From Seison nebaliae (taxonomy: Eukaryota > Rotifera > Pararotatoria > Seisonacea > Seisonidae), in the NCBI GenBank assembly GCA_023231475.1, contig JALJEE010002763.1, positions 1-63,315 on the forward strand: a stretch of 63,315 bases of DNA, in the 5' to 3' direction. Of this stretch, positions 14,348 through 28,753 are shown one piece after another. A model generated the notes under the pieces. The model was not told where the DNA came from. It made no database searches and saw nothing but the letters and a program-made list of their open reading frames with translations. The position numbers and the translations under genes are program-made. Numbering within the stretch: position 1 is the stretch's first letter; each line of letters starts with the position of its first letter.

Positions 14348-14942
14348 ATAAATTTTCTTAACTTCCAACAACTAAGAATGTTGTAAGAATGTTGTGAAAG
14401 CTAAACAATGCAATTCTTCTCAAATTCAATAACCGATCTTTCGCATTGAATTGTCTTTTCACTTTAAATAAATAAAATTGCCATAATTTCACAATTCATC
14501 TTTCACTTCTTCAATTTTATAAATTCGTTTCATCATTTTGAATAATTTCCCAATTTTCGAATCATTCGATTGATCGTCCAAAACGATTTTCTTCTTGAAA
14601 ATGATCTAAATCAGAGACTATGAAAATTAACATATGAAAAGAAAAAAACTTTCTTGAAAATTTCTGCAAATTCTCTAACGAAATTTGTTTTCACTAAATT
14701 TTTATTGAGTTCAATGAAAGAAGGAATATTATTTGATTCTTCATTCCATTCTTCGTTCAATTGTTCCACAGAAATATTTTGAGGTAGGGTTGCGATCATT
14801 CCTATCGTTATAATTAAGGGATGATGTTTAAGTAGATAATAGAATGATAAAAAATAAACTTTTAGGTAAATGTCGAAAGAAGTCGTTTAACATCAAATGC
14901 ACTTTCATTTTTATGCTTTTCCTGCACAATTTACATATAATT
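14348..14942. other. Convergent intergenic gap between GPCR and xylosyltransferase
   Basis: A 595-bp AT-rich spacer between two convergent genes, presumably both 3' UTRs. The short minus-strand open frame at 14611-14799 has no recognisable motif and is most likely chance. Confidence 0.5.
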
Positions 14943-17269
14943 TTAACTACAAATAGAAACTAACGACGATTGGAAGATTTTTTGACGAGTTTCATGTAAA
15001 GTATTAAAAAAGTGTTGGATAAGATTGTATTTATTTGCCAAATTGATGTCTACGACATAAAATAAGGAATTTGGAATTGTCAATTTGATAGTTTTGAATT
15101 TGCCATTCTTCGGATTTTGATAATCTTTTAGAAAGATTTCCTTATTCTCACTGAGAATACATTGATTATTTTCTCCGAAATGTTGTCGAAAGAGGAATTG
15201 CTTAGCAAAATGGAGAGAGGAAGAGAATTCATAATCGATTGGAATGATATTGATATTTTGCACGATACATCTCTGATCTTTAAGTCGTTCATGAGAATGA
15301 AATAAAAGATGTTGTTGGACGACTGATGGAACGTCAACAGTTTTCGGGTTGACATTTTCCGATAATTTCGAATGCACCGGCTCACCCAAATGATAAGTTA
15401 ATTGCCAGTAGATTTGAAGGATTTTCAATTTTTGTAATTTCAAAATTATTAATCGATTATTGTCGTTGAAATTGATGGGTTGGTTTGTTTCATTAATGTC
15501 ATCAGACGACAAACCTTCCACATCATAAATATATGATTTCAATTGAGTTTGAGTTGAAATGAGATGAATATTAATTTGATATTTGAACAATTCTTCTTCA
15601 TATAAAGTTCTTGAGAGAATCATATTTATGATCGATGATCTATCTTCTGTCTCATCAATATATTTCTCATTTGAAGCAATAATCGATAGAATAAATAATT
15701 CTAATTGATATTCAACAGTCGTTGATCTATCTACAATCAAAATATAACAAATCTCATTATTTTTCTTTAATTCATTTCGTCTCATTTCAGATGCGTCGTC
15801 TTCGTTTTTCTTCTTTTCACGAACGGCAATTACATATTCATATTCTAATTCGTTTCGTATTCTCTTTACCAAATCATTCGATAATAATGTTCGCAAATTG
15901 TCAGGAAGAAATACTTTATCAGCAATACGACCACAAGGTGATTCGTTAACCATTGGTGATGCTTTGATGATTTTATTTAAGGCGTCGAAGAAAGTTTGAT
16001 GGAAATTTTGCCCATATTTCTTATAGTCGAATGTTTCGATCAAGAGATAAATGGCACGTAATAATGGATATCGGGAATCTAATTGAAATGATCGTCGATT
16101 GCCATGAAGAATTTTCACTTTGGCCGATTTCCTTTCATTTTCAAACAAACAAATATCTGAACGATAATTCCATTGAACGTCGATCTCTTTCAATTGATCA
16201 GGATGATAATAAAAATAAATATTCAATAAACATTGATCTCCCCATGTGATGTTATATTGGTATTTGTTTCTCAATGGAATCATTGCTTCTGAAAATTTCA
16301 CTTTTCTCATTTTCTTCAAATTCATATACATCACACCGGAATTGAGACCCCAATTTCCAAAGTATGGATGTCTAGCGAATCGCTTATACCAACTATTTGC
16401 ATCATGAACATGTTCCGATGCTAATAATGCCAAATGTGTATCATTCATCTGTTTAGATAATTTATACAATTCATTGATATCAGATAAAAACAATATATCC
16501 GTATCGACATATATCACTTCATCGATATCACTAAATAAATTCTATAAAATTGAATTTAATTCGAATTTAATAAAATTGTGATAGATATAATAGAAAATAA
16601 CCGGTAGAAATAGTCGTTGCGATGCACAAGTCTTAAATAACGATTTCCATTCGATATTATCAATTTTGGGAAATGTTAAATCATAAATTTCAAAAGTAAA
16701 TTTCCCTTTGAAATCAGTTAAATCTTTTTCAATCTAAAAATTTTCAAAAAACAAATAAATTTTAAATACTTAAAATTGAAAGAAAAGTAAACTTTAGTTT
16801 TTAGATTTTCTTGCAACTCTTTCTCCGCAACAATATGGAAAATTACCGATTCAGTTTTGGTTGAAAACATCAACACAGACTTAAGTAAGACTATAGTCTC
16901 ATTTGTTCTGTTGGAGAAGAGGAATCAATTGAAGTATATTTTCAAAAACTAATTTAACCGATCTCCACAAACCACCACAGCTAAATCGATCTTCTGAATA
17001 GATAAACTAGAGAATTTGAAATTTAAGAAAACTAAAGAAATTTGAAGAAATTTAACGAATTTATTGATAAAAATGTGATTGGAAGGAAAATCAGAAGAAA
17101 CGTCGACGTCATCAATGAACTTATGGTAATGTACATTTGTTAATAAATCGAGAATGGAACTATGATGTTCACCTGAAGTTCTCAATATCTCGAAAATAAT
17201 TTGTTTGGAGACAATGCCAAAGAAAATTTTATTTTTTTCTTCTTTCCAACCAACTAAGTGATGAATCAA
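14943..17269 (-). CDS. GXYLT1: Glucoside xylosyltransferase-like GT8 enzyme with long C-terminal extension
   Basis: A GT8 glycosyltransferase of the ER/Golgi. Family members add xylose to O-glucose on Notch EGF repeats. The confident part is exon 16959 and upstream (…LAVVVCGDR), 16907-16793, 16733-16602 and 16541-14943. Conserved blocks in order are VVVCGDRTNET, FEIYDLTFPK, CASQRLFLP, the metal-binding DxD in IYVDTDILF, WYKRFARHPY, GLNSGVMYMN, NITWGDQCLLN, VQWNYRSD and the closing ILHGNR. The usual enzyme ends shortly after that last motif; here the frame runs on for about 340 residues to the stop, with weak similarity to the GT8 fold (see findings). Three introns start GTT. The 5' end is unresolved: the first exon may begin within the open frame reaching 17269 or be preceded by further short exons, so the signal anchor has not been located. 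Confidence 0.85.
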
Positions 17270-17510
17270 ATTGAACTTCCAAGCTTCATTCTTGGAATTC
17301 TTTCACTTACTATTCGTCTTTCTGAGATTCTTTGAAATATTATATGATGCGGAACACAGAAACAGTTCCAATTATTCATATTACTCATAACTGAATGTTC
17401 AATTATGATAATTTAGATGACATGTGAAGTTATTGTGTGAAAAATTGTGTAATAGGAAATTCGCTACCATTAGAAATGGAATTTTTTAAAAAGAACCTTT
17501 TATATTTTAT

Positions 17511-18698
17511 TCAAACAATAATTTTTTTTGTCTGTAGTAAATTATCGAATAACATCATCATCGTTAACGGACCTACTCCTCGTGGGACAGGTGTTATAAT
17601 CGAACAATTAATATTCTTTTCATCTGCATCTCCACAAATGCTAAATTTACCATTTTCTATTTATATTTGTCAAATAAAACGTCCAGACATAAAGTAAACA
17701 AGAACCTTCAATCGAATTAATACCACAGTCGATGACAATCGAATCGTGTCTCACATGACACTCTTTTAAAAATCTCTTCTTGCCAATCGCAATTACGATT
17801 GCATCTTTCGACTTTAGTTCTTCTTCTAACTTCTCAGACTTCGAATGGTAAATTGTAACAGTCGCGTCGCGATGACGAAGCAAATTAGCTGTAGGGACAC
17901 CCACTTGAGATGAACGACCAACAACTCCGATAGTTTTGCCTTTCAATTTAAAATCTTCGAAAAAAATGAGAAGTTTAAAAATTTCTAAAAAATTAAAATA
18001 CCAAAATTCTGTTCAATATAATCGAAAATGTAAAGAATGGCTTTAGCTGTCGATGGAATAATCGCATTCTCCAAATAATTTGTACATACTCTCCCCGACA
18101 TCACATCGGTCAAACTATTTATGAAGAAGAGAAATAAAATTATTGTTCAACTACAACGAAGGAAGAAACCCGTCAACGTCTTTATTTGGACGGATCGAAT
18201 TAATAATCGAATGCTCTTCATTCTTCTTCAAATTTATCAAACCGATTGGCATCGTTAAAAGAATTCCGTTAATTTCTTCACAATCATTTAATTCTTTGAT
18301 TTTACTTATGATCTTCACATGATAAAGAATATTGGAATATTTGAATAAGACAAGGAAAGTGTGGAACTGTTTTATAGTTCGTCTTCTTCTCATAAGAGAA
18401 GACTTCGCAAATCATTCCATTATCTTTCAATTTTTTCTGAATTGTTTTCACATAAATTTTCGTTGATTCATCTTCATCTGTCTGAATTTTAGAGTATTTT
18501 TCATGAGAGAATGTTATGAAATAGTCACTCAACCATTATTATTACCATGTACGGAGTAGTATTGCAACATTTTATGAAATCGTCAACTTTTCCTTTTATA
18601 TTAAAATTCCTTTAGTTGGGACACATGAGCATGAGAGTATCATTAGAAAAATCGGATAACTTTACTAGTTCTGTTGTCGTCAAAATTGTTTTTCCCAT
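17511..18698 (-). CDS. MTHFD2: Methylenetetrahydrofolate dehydrogenase/cyclohydrolase (FolD/MTHFD2 type)
   Basis: A bifunctional one-carbon enzyme that oxidises 5,10-methylene-THF to methenyl-THF and hydrolyses it to 10-formyl-THF. Exons (minus strand) 18698-18661, 18609-18534, 18481-18368, 18312-18158, 18114-18002, 17954-17706 and 17656-17511 give 296 aa, the normal length for the family. Visible blocks are STKIYVKTIQKK (equivalent to the catalytic Y..K region), NGILLTMP, RPNKDVDGF, IIPSTAKAIL, the dinucleotide-binding stretch GVVGRSSQVGVP, TVTIYHSK, IVIDCGINS and ITPVPRGVGPLT. There is no N-terminal synthetase domain, so this is the short form; whether it is mitochondrial is not clear, since the short start gives no convincing presequence. 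Five of six introns begin GTT; the fifth begins GTATTT. The first exon (12 codons) is the least certain part. Confidence 0.9.
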
Positions 18699-21600
18699 TT
18701 TCTTTCACAACTTCTTTAATTAATCAAAAATTATTTTGAGTATTGATAGAAGATTATGAGGTGAAAATAGTTGAAAGTTTTTCGTTAATTTCGTCACGCT
18801 TAAACTATTTTAAGGAGTTTAAGCTTTGTCAACATGAGACTCTCTATTCGAATTGTAGCGGATTACAATGATTTATAATGAATGGTCGAAACCAATTAAA
18901 ATTTAAAAGGACCATGAAGTTATAGAGATGAAGATCATATGTGAATACGTAGGATTGGTCGTTGGAGAACTGTATAAATTATATCAGATATAATGGCTAT
19001 ATTAACTTATGATAATCATCGTCAACAGTAATTGATCGCCACTCTAATCGATAATAAATTAGAAATCATTCAACTTTATCAAAATGTTTATCGAAATGTT
19101 TAATGGCTCTTCCACTCTTGTCAGTCGATTTGCATAATAATTGATTAAGTTCCTTTGTCAGTTCACTAATTCATTAACAAATATTTAATTCATATTTTTA
19201 ACGACTATCATCTTAAATGATTCTCCTCTTAGAAAGAAGGACGAGGAGAATAATGGTTATGATGATGATGTCTAGATCAACTCAATCGTCCTTTTTTTCC
19301 TGTTCTATTGAGTTCGTCGATAAATAGTCATACAGATTTATCCCTTTCTATGAAAGAGATCTACCTTTCTTGATATTTTCCTCTATTTTTTTCTTGTTAA
19401 ATGACAAATCGACAATGTTTACCAAAGGCGATGACAAACAATGAATATTAGCGGTTTCCACATTACTCCATAATTTCCATTTGTTTTACGATGTCTAGAA
19501 GAAAAAATTTTCTCGTAAAACTTCTCTCGATATGACCTTCGTATTCACTAAAAGTGTTGGATTGGAACTTATAATGTTTCCCATTTTTCGCACGATATCA
19601 AATCATTTGGGAACGTTAAGTATACAATTGAAGTCTGATTTGGAAGGAATATTCGGGTCAACCCAATCGTCGTAGGATATCATCATCGAATAATAATTAG
19701 GAATAAGATGATGGGAATGAAGTTGTGGAGGTTGAGTTGACCGCAATCTTTTCCTTAAACAATGTCCCATCTCACCTTCAACAAAAAACTATTTATAGAG
19801 AAAAGAAATGGAATAATTAAGTTGAAATGTCATTTATTCTTTGTCAACATTATTACTCTTTTTTCCATCAAACATAAAGGTGTGGTCTCCATCCTAATAC
19901 CTCATGTTTTACTCTCGATAATTATTAGTTTTATCAACGAGAAATATGTGTGAGATATTCATTCTCTCAGAACGAAATAAACTTTCTTTTCCATTTTTGT
20001 AAAGACCAAATTAAGTATGAAGTTAATGCACGATAGAAAGTGATGTACGTACGTATTTATTGATTAACAAATGATGGTGAACTCGATCATTAACCGAAGT
20101 ATGTTATTGACTGAAGGATATTAGTTATCGGAATGCCCCTCAGTTATACTTCTAATTAAATTTCAATGATCTTTTTATGGTTAGTGTCGTGGAAACAAGA
20201 AAATATACTTTATGGAATTCCAATAAGGAAAGTTAAGTATCATTTGGATAGTTGGGGAGGATAGATGACTCGGTTAGATTTCTGATATGAAAAGCGTAAT
20301 ATTTTCCTATTCCAACTATTCTTTTATCCGTTTAAGAGAAGTGAACTCGATGTCGATGTGGGTAAGTCACGATAATAGTAGAGTAAAAAACTGAATTTTG
20401 AGGGGAAGGCGAGGGGACGAATTTCCGGATTCTTTTCTTTACAACATCTTGTACAACTCTTTCCACTACTTCTAATATATAATCGTCTTCCATCGGGAAC
20501 TAGTAGTAAAATAGTTTTTAATAAAATTCTAGAAAGTGGATGTCAATGGGATGAATGGTTGAATAGAATATTTAAGAAGATTTCTTCTTTGACATCACAT
20601 ATGGAATGAGGAATGTAATCGAAAGACAAGACGATGTTGTTTCTTTTCTTTTTTTTGAGGAGGAAAGGAAAGACGATTTTATTTCCAGGAATCTCATGTT
20701 TCACGATTATGTAATCATGTTTCATGAGAATACTAACAACAATAATCGAATAGCAACTGATAAAGATAATAAGAAGAATCATAAATAAATAATGTGATAA
20801 GATATTTGACGACGAAAATAATGATAATACGATTGTTGATGATATGATATTATCTGATTATCATTGTTATTTATATAATAAGCGAGGAATACAATTGTAT
20901 AGTTTAACGAATCTTTTTCTTTCTTTCTCCCTCATTTCATCTTCATCATTTCATCATCTTCAATTCTCATTGAGGATAATAGAAGAGAATTCATCGAAAT
21001 TATGTTGCTTGCTCATACATTTTACTCCCGATTCATCCTATTCAATAATTACGTACATGTAACAATGAAGAATATGCAATGAATCACATATCGTTTAGAT
21101 CTTTTTCCCCGTTCCCTTTTTTTCCCGTTAGCTTCATATACCAAATATTCTCTTTGATTCAATTCGAAAATATTTCTCTTTTTCTTCCTTCTCTCATTCA
21201 TTATCTGTTGTTGATTCATTCAATCGCTTTATCAGTTTCATTTAATTATCATCATAATCAATTCAACTATTATGTGATAAGAACTTTATCAATACCTCCA
21301 CGTACCTCACTCACACTTTTTTTGGAAGTGGAAATTAATGTACATTATTATTATTAATAACCATATAACTCTTATTAGGATGAATACTATAAGAACAAGA
21401 ACAACAAGAACAACAACAAGAATAATAAAGATAATAATTAAAATTATGAAAGAATAATCATCTTTTTCTACAACAGGTTTTCTTGATCAAGAAAGAAACG
21501 GAAAGTCTCCAAAATGAATTATGAAGAAGATGTCCATTATCACTTATTAATTATTCGAGTGAAGTATCTTTCTTGTATACGCACTGACAATAATTTCATT

Positions 21601-24013
21601 CCTTCCCTCCTTTAACATCAAACGAAATTGCTTCATTCTTATTATGATAATTCTGTTTAGACATCGTTTTTTAATTTATTACGTTAAGACATTTGAATAT
21701 CAAAAGCTATTTCCAAAACGATATTTATGTCAAACATAAATTATGCAAAAAAAAGAGAATAAACTGTTTAACCGAAAAATAAAACCATCACTTATTGATG
21801 ATTCAGAATCGTTTTTGAAAAATATTATCGAATCGATTTAACCGATTTTATCTTTATTCTTCATAAATTATTTACTCATCAATAAAGTTTTTTGTATCAC
21901 CAATGTTTATACATTTTCTGAAGAATAATTCCATTGATTCATAAACATTATCAGCATTGGATCAATAATGGTGGTTTAATTATTAATTTAATTAAATATT
22001 GAGAGGAAGTTCCTTTCCTAAACTACGACGATGTTGATGTTAATGAGAATGATGTAATCATGGGGAATATTGTTAATTTTATTCATGTCATTTCGTTCTA
22101 TTTACGAATTGATCGATATTGATTTTTCCATTAACAATTTTTTCAGAAAATAATTCATATGTTCATTTCCCATATGTATCTCCACTCGAAATGGCACCAC
22201 ATCGTCAATATCAGTAACAGTCATTCTTCACATGTACTATAGATTATTAGTTCTTTATTGAAGAGAGGAAAGGAAATATGTTAGACATAAGACAACCAGA
22301 CCTAATACGATTAGTCGTCAAAAAAAAAATAATGAAGACGGCGGGTATTTTAGAAAAAATAATGTAATCGACAACATGATAATAATAATGCCACTCCTTA
22401 ATTTTGTTTCCTGTCCACCATATTCCTTCATCGTTCACTTGTCCAATTCTTCATGTTGTTTCCGATAACAAATTAATTCATTACAGGTGATAATTTCAAT
22501 TCGAAACAATCAATAAAAGTAATCGAGTTAACTTAATTGTTTCTAACTTAACACTTTCAATGGCAACAAATAATAATCATTATTAAATAATGTTGCGATG
22601 AGAGTTACTTCGTCCAATAATTTCCTTTTTACAAAAATCCGATATTGATTTTCTATTTACTAATTAACAAAATATCTAATTAACAAACCGTAAATATCTT
22701 TTCCGCATTCTGATGAGGAATGTGATTGAGTGTATGTCAACAAAGAATTAAAAAGAAAAATACTTATCAGTATTTCCGTTAAAATTCTCTTCTCCGATGA
22801 TTGATGTGTCTCGGGCTTGGGTGAAACTGAATTGAAGTTGTTTGTTCAATATTCCCCAAATTAACTAATTCCATTTGTTTAATGAAAATGATTATTAGTT
22901 CATGTTAAGTCGATTGGTAGTGGATGTTCTTCTGTTCTGAAATCGAACTTTCTTCCACTTCATCATTCGTTTGACAGATGTTACGAGAATGAAGAAATTC
23001 TCATCAAATTTCTCCTCATTATTCGAGTTCTAATAATTTAATTTTAAGTGAAATTACTTTACTTTTTTCGGTTCCCAGATCAAATTTTTATTTGTTCATC
23101 TTCACTTCCTTCGTTTGCATGTTCTCCTCTTTTTCCGGTGATTGCATCATCCGATTTAAGAAAGACCAAGGTCTTAATTCTATTCGTTTAAAGATATGAT
23201 CATTTCACACTAAAAGGAATTTAAAACGAAGGAAAACAGCATCGTATTTCATCCAACAGTTGGCATTGTATTATTCATTTCCTTTCGTATTAGGCGACCA
23301 TATCTCTTCTTTCTTCTTACCAAATGTAAATATTGATTGAACATGATTCATTTACAAATATTTCATAAATTTGATTCATAATAATCAAATATCTCTTATT
23401 CTCTCTTATCTTCCTTCTAATTTGACTGGAAACTAACGATAACACTAATAATCTTATCATTGTACTGCTGAATGAATGAACAACTCGACTATGACTGACT
23501 AACTGACTGTCTGTCTGACTCATTATTAAATTCAGTCAAAGTAGTTCCTTCCGATCGATCGGTTGCATTTCCGTTTTATCATAATCTATTCGAACGATTT
23601 GTTCGGACCATAAGAATTATGGAATTTATAGAAGATCCTGATTATAAATTTATTGGAAACACAAATGAAATTTTTTCATTTTTCTCTTTAGACCTATTTT
23701 TACTAATCATTCGATGGCGATTACTAAGGAATAAAAAAAATTTTCTTGTCATCCAATTATCGTAATTTTTTTCATTTTCGAACATCAATATTCAACTGTC
23801 ACAACAACAACAACAATTGTTCGTTAGACGACGAACTGAATTGTTTCAATATTCCAATAGAACAACCTCATTCAGTAGTATACAAAATATTATATTGAGG
23901 AAGAAAAAAAAGTTTCTTAGCAAGCTAAATATAACGACGAAAAAAAAATGCTTTCTGAAGAATTATATTAAAATCTCATATCTCTCTTACCATTCATTTC
24001 GATTGATGATAAT
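18699..24013. other. 5.3 kb gene desert upstream of hillarin A
   Basis: Only short open frames without motifs are present. A simple (aac/aag/aat)n-rich tract lies near 21390-21440. No transposon, tRNA or tandem repeat unit stands out. It separates the divergently arranged MTHFD and hillarin genes and may hold their regulatory DNA. Confidence 0.5.
21391..21440. repeat. Degenerate trinucleotide microsatellite (aac/aag/aat)
   Basis: A purine-rich run of ACAAGAAC, AACAAC and AATAAT type units, interrupted and imperfect. It lies in the gene desert upstream of hillarin A, and I see no coding role. Confidence 0.5.
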
Positions 24014-27000
24014 ATGATGAAAGTAGAAACAAGTGAACAAATACCAAATGGACTCAATGAGGAATCGATCGGTAGCAGATCAATTGCATTTCATGGTATC
24101 GATAATGAGAAAACACCATCGCCCGATAATTGTTCGAAAGTTGGTGCTTGGAATTCTCAGAATCGGAGAGAAATTTGTTTTCGTTGTCAATCGACCGTTT
24201 ATCCCATTGAACGTATCGGTCCAGTGAAACAGAAAGTCTACCATAAATTATGTTTCACTTGTACGACATGTAATCGACAATTGGATTTGAAGACATATCA
24301 TATCAATCAAATTGATTTGAACGACCGAGAAGTTTATTGTCAACGAGATGCACCCAAAACAGGTAAAGGCGTTTTCGGCGCTGAAGCAATAGGTATTTCA
24401 CACGTTCTTCGTGCCCCAAAACTGAATGTAATGGGGAAAGTCGAAGGAAAGTTGAAACCGGCGTCTTATGACGCACAAGCATTACACATCAAATATCCGA
24501 TGCAGGCACAACGATTGAAAGACATCACTAAACACATTCAAGGAATGCATCATTATCCTGCATTACCAGTTAGTAATTTTGCTTATAATCTTTCAAGAAA
24601 TATTTCTGGAAAATTTGTGGGACTTTTGAAAAAAAATTTTTTTGAGAAAAATATTTTAAGACTATTTTCTTTTCAAGAAATTTATATGATTTTTATTTTC
24701 ACTATTTCAGCTCTCATCAAATGTTAGTTAACTTAAATTTCCATGTCGTAAAAATTGAGAACTTCTTTTCTAACCTTACCAATTCTAATCGGTTGTCATT
24801 ACCATATGATGATTTCCATCAAATAGTTCTTGAATATCGTTCGTATGAAAAATTCCTTTGGAATTCATCTCCTTCTTCAGCTTCCATTTATTCCATCATA
24901 CTTTTCAAATATTATTTCTTATTGACATATTCTCTTTCTAATGAAACTAAATATGCAAATAACAATATCTTTCCTGTTAACAATTATCATAACCTCCACA
25001 CGATAACTATATTATATATCTATTGTTTTTAACTGACTGGGAATCGGGATTCATCTCAGAAAATTAATCTCAATATAATTCCTGAGAATATTCAATAATT
25101 ATTCTTCAAAAACCATTCTCCACTTGTCTTACCCTTCCTCTCATCATTTATTCAGAATTATTAATTCTTTCTCATATTCTTCTTTTTTTACATATTTATA
25201 TATCTCTCGACGTGTTCTCAATAATTATCGTAGTTCAATATTAAACGAGTTAGTCCGTCAAAGGTAGGAAAACTTCTTAACATAACCAAAATCACTTCAA
25301 ATCGGCCCCACCATCTAATTTAATTTTTCCTGTTTTATTTTAGTTTAATTTCTTTCGACAGTCCAACAAATATTATTTTGTTTATCATTTATTTAATTTA
25401 GTACAATCTATGAAAATTGAGCACCATTATCTAAGTTCATTTCATCCGAATACGACAAGCTAAACACAAAACAAATTTTAATTCAATTCCATATTTTATC
25501 ATTTTAACCTAAGTCAACTTCCGAAATTTTTGAATGATCTCTAATTTTTATGATGATTTTCAGCCTGAAGTATCAGAAGTGGCAAGGAAGAAGATTTTGT
25601 TGGCGCAACGAGATCTGGAAGCTCAACAACGTTTGGAAGAAGAAAAAATTTTGGAAAGTTTCAGAAAGAAAAGTAAACAAGCGGAATCGGAAGCCGAGAA
25701 ACAAGTCACAGAAGAATGGGAGAATCGACTGAAAGAAATTACGAATCAATATGAACAGAATATAAAGAACTATCAGAAAGATGATAAAGTTGATTCATTT
25801 TTATCATTAATAAATTTATCATAAATTATCCTCATCGATTATTTTCAGGATGCTTTAACATTGAGATATCATCATGAAAGAAGTGAATTAGAGAAAGCGA
25901 TGACATTGAAAAAATCGACAAAGAAACGAGACATCCGCAAGACACTCCAAATGGAAATTCAAGAGAATACTGCTCAAATGGTCACTGAATTCTCTGATAA
26001 AATGATTCGAATGATTCGAGATAAAGAAAAGGAAATTCTCGTTTAATTTTTTTTCAAATATCATTACATTTGAATGTTTTATCGAAAAATAGAAAAATGT
26101 TGTTGAGGAGGCAGTTGGTGAAGATAATGCAGCTGTCATCACAGAACAAATGGAGAACATAAATCTTTTCGCCACTTCCAGTACCATACCACCACCGGCC
26201 CCACCGAGGAGACGTAAACGAGATTTATATGATTCGCCCAACATTTTCAACTACGTCGATGAGCAAGCGATAAATGTTGCACAATCTGATCAGACATCTT
26301 ATACGGAATTAGTTGATCAGTTGATTGACGGATTGTCGACGGATTTAGAGAAGGCGCGAGCCATATTCAGATGGATTACTGTGAAAGATTTAAATGCGAT
26401 TGACTTTGAAGAGAATATTAGTTCCGATTCACCTTTCGGTCTTCTTAAAGGCATTAAATATGGCATCGAAACTTATCATACATTATTCATGAGATTATGC
26501 AGGTTAATTTCTTCATTTTTATCATTTCTCCAAATTCTTTTAAAGTTTCGCTGGAATGCCATGTGTCGACATCAAGGGCCATAGTAAGAGTGTTGGATAT
26601 GAACCTGGAATGAAGATTACTCCTGGAAAATTCACCAATACTTGGAATGCTGTACTCATCGATGGTGAATGGAGATTTGTTCAATGCAATTGGGGTGCAC
26701 GGTTCAAATTTCTAATAATAATAATAATAATATCTTATAAAAATTTCATTTTAGACATTTAGTTATGAGTAAAGATAAGAAAGCTAAAGAAAATAGTATG
26801 ACAATGAATAATAATAATAATAATAAGGTTGAATCAAACAACAACAACATCAACCATCATACAAGTAATGGTGATAGTTCATCGAATGGGAATCGTCCAT
26901 CACGCGATAATATCAAATATCAATATGATGAACATTATTTCTGTCCGGATCCAGAAGATTTCATACTAGAATTCTTCCCAAACGATAACAATTGGCAGTT

Positions 27001-28594
27001 ATTGGAAGAAAAGATCTCGTTACAACAATTCGAACGATTACCATTCGTCAGATCATTATTTTTTCATTATCATCTCTCATTCGTTAATCAACGTCAAGCG
27101 ATCATTCAAACGAATCAACGTGGTGCATGTGACATTAAATTACGAATGCCAGAAGAATATAAGGAGCGTTTGGCATTCCATTTCCATTTAAGATTAGCAG
27201 GAAAAGATGAACAAACTGAATTTCAAAATGTCAAATTAGAACGTTATGTATTACATACAGTATCGGATGATATCGTATCGTTTAATGTTCATGTTCCGAA
27301 ACCGAACAATAATTATTTTATAGAAATCTTCGCGTCTCTCGTGGACAAAGATCTGAATGCATTTGGCGATTCATTTAAATTGAAATGTATCTGTAAATAT
27401 TTGATTAGATGTGAACAATTAACACAACGAATGCATCCATTACCATCATGTGCGAGTGGTGAATGGGGTCCAATGAAAGCGATTCGTCATTTCGGTATAA
27501 TTCCACTCACTCATCGTTGTGCGATTGTGGAAGTGAATTATGCGCAATTACAATTACATTTCGAAGTGCCAAAAGCTTCATTAAAATTCCATGCCCGATT
27601 GCATCATAATTCGATGACGAATGAATTGAATCGTTGTTGTCGAGCGGAAATGTTGGGAGGAAATACGAGGCAATTAGTCGTAACTGTCGACTTACCAGAC
27701 GAAGGACAATATGGACTCGATTTATATGCGAGAGATCCGATGATGCAAACTGAAAGGAAAACTATGTCACATTGTTGTAAATATTTAATTAATTTCGCAC
27801 GAAGAGGTTCACCAAAATTAGGTGCTGTGGTTCCAATCCTTCAACAATTAGGAATCCAACCACTTAATTTACCCGATCCCATTATCACTACAGAAGTGCC
27901 GAATATCGACATACAATTTCAAATGACCAAAGCAGTCGAATTCTCCATCGATTTACGACGGGAACAAGATCAAGCTTCATTGAAAATTCCTGATCATGTT
28001 TCCATTAGACAGATGGGATATACTGTCAATTTCACTCTCACCTTACCAAATCCTGCGTCTTATATATTTACTATTTATGCCGGTACGGAACAGAAGGATC
28101 TTCCTGTCGTTTACACATATCTCATCAATTATTATAATCGACCTGTCAAATCATCAAGTTCTCCCACCAAACTTTTAGACGCCGTTGATGGTGATAATAA
28201 TAATGAGAAAATAATTTCGAAATCTCAAAGAAATAAATGTCTGAATCCTCCTCCGCCTCCTCCTCCTCAACAACCACAACAACCACATCATTATCATCAT
28301 CATCACAATAATAATAATAATAATAATATTAAAGTTTCTCAATCGAACAATATTAATAACGATAATATTATCAATAATAATAATAACAATTATCATCTCC
28401 AACATCCTCATTCTCATCATCATCTCCATAATCATCTTCATCAAAATGGAGTTAAAGTCAAAGATAATTTGAAGAATAATAACGGCTATTATATAACAAA
28501 TGGAAATTATGTCAAATCCAGTCATCCAAACAAGAAAATCCATGTCAACGGAAATTTAAATCAATTTGACTATAATCTCACTGGTCGTCCATAA
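24014..28594 (+). CDS. hil: Hillarin-like LIM + KY/transglutaminase-like protein, copy A
   Basis: Hillarin/KY-family proteins are cytoskeletal scaffolds linked to septins and muscle or neuronal cytoskeleton. Exons 24014-24568, 25564-25788, 25849-26040, 26093-26502, 26546-26701 and 26755-28594 give 1125 aa. An N-terminal LIM zinc-binding domain (CFRCQS…HKLCFTCTTC) is followed by a charged coiled-coil region (KILLAQRDLEAQQRLEEEK onward), then the KY transglutaminase-like core (ARAIFRWITVKD, GIKYGIETYH, CVDIKGHSKSVGYEPG, NTWNAVLIDGEWRFVQCNW) and three further beta-rich repeats. The C-terminus is Pro/Gln/His/Asn-rich. The places where active transglutaminases have Cys, His and Asp read GIETYH, NTWNAV and QCNW, so it is probably non-catalytic. 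Intron 1 is 995 nt, unusually long here; the other introns are under 65 nt. All five start GTT. Confidence 0.9.
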
Positions 28595-28753
28595 ACTTTA
28601 TTTACTCATCTTTTATGGTGAAAGAAGAAATCTAAACAAAATGCTTAAAGGCAGATGAACTCATTAGATCTTCTCTTCAATTTTATCTCTTCTTCCTATT
28701 TTTTGTATAGTTGCTCCGACTTATCCAGTTTGTGACGACCTGACCTTCATTTT

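Noticed and set aside
16515-16517. Start of the xylosyltransferase at a GTG-initiated frame
   Set aside because: This codon is internal: the frame continues upstream through NLFSDIDE and three further exons with conserved GT8 motifs.
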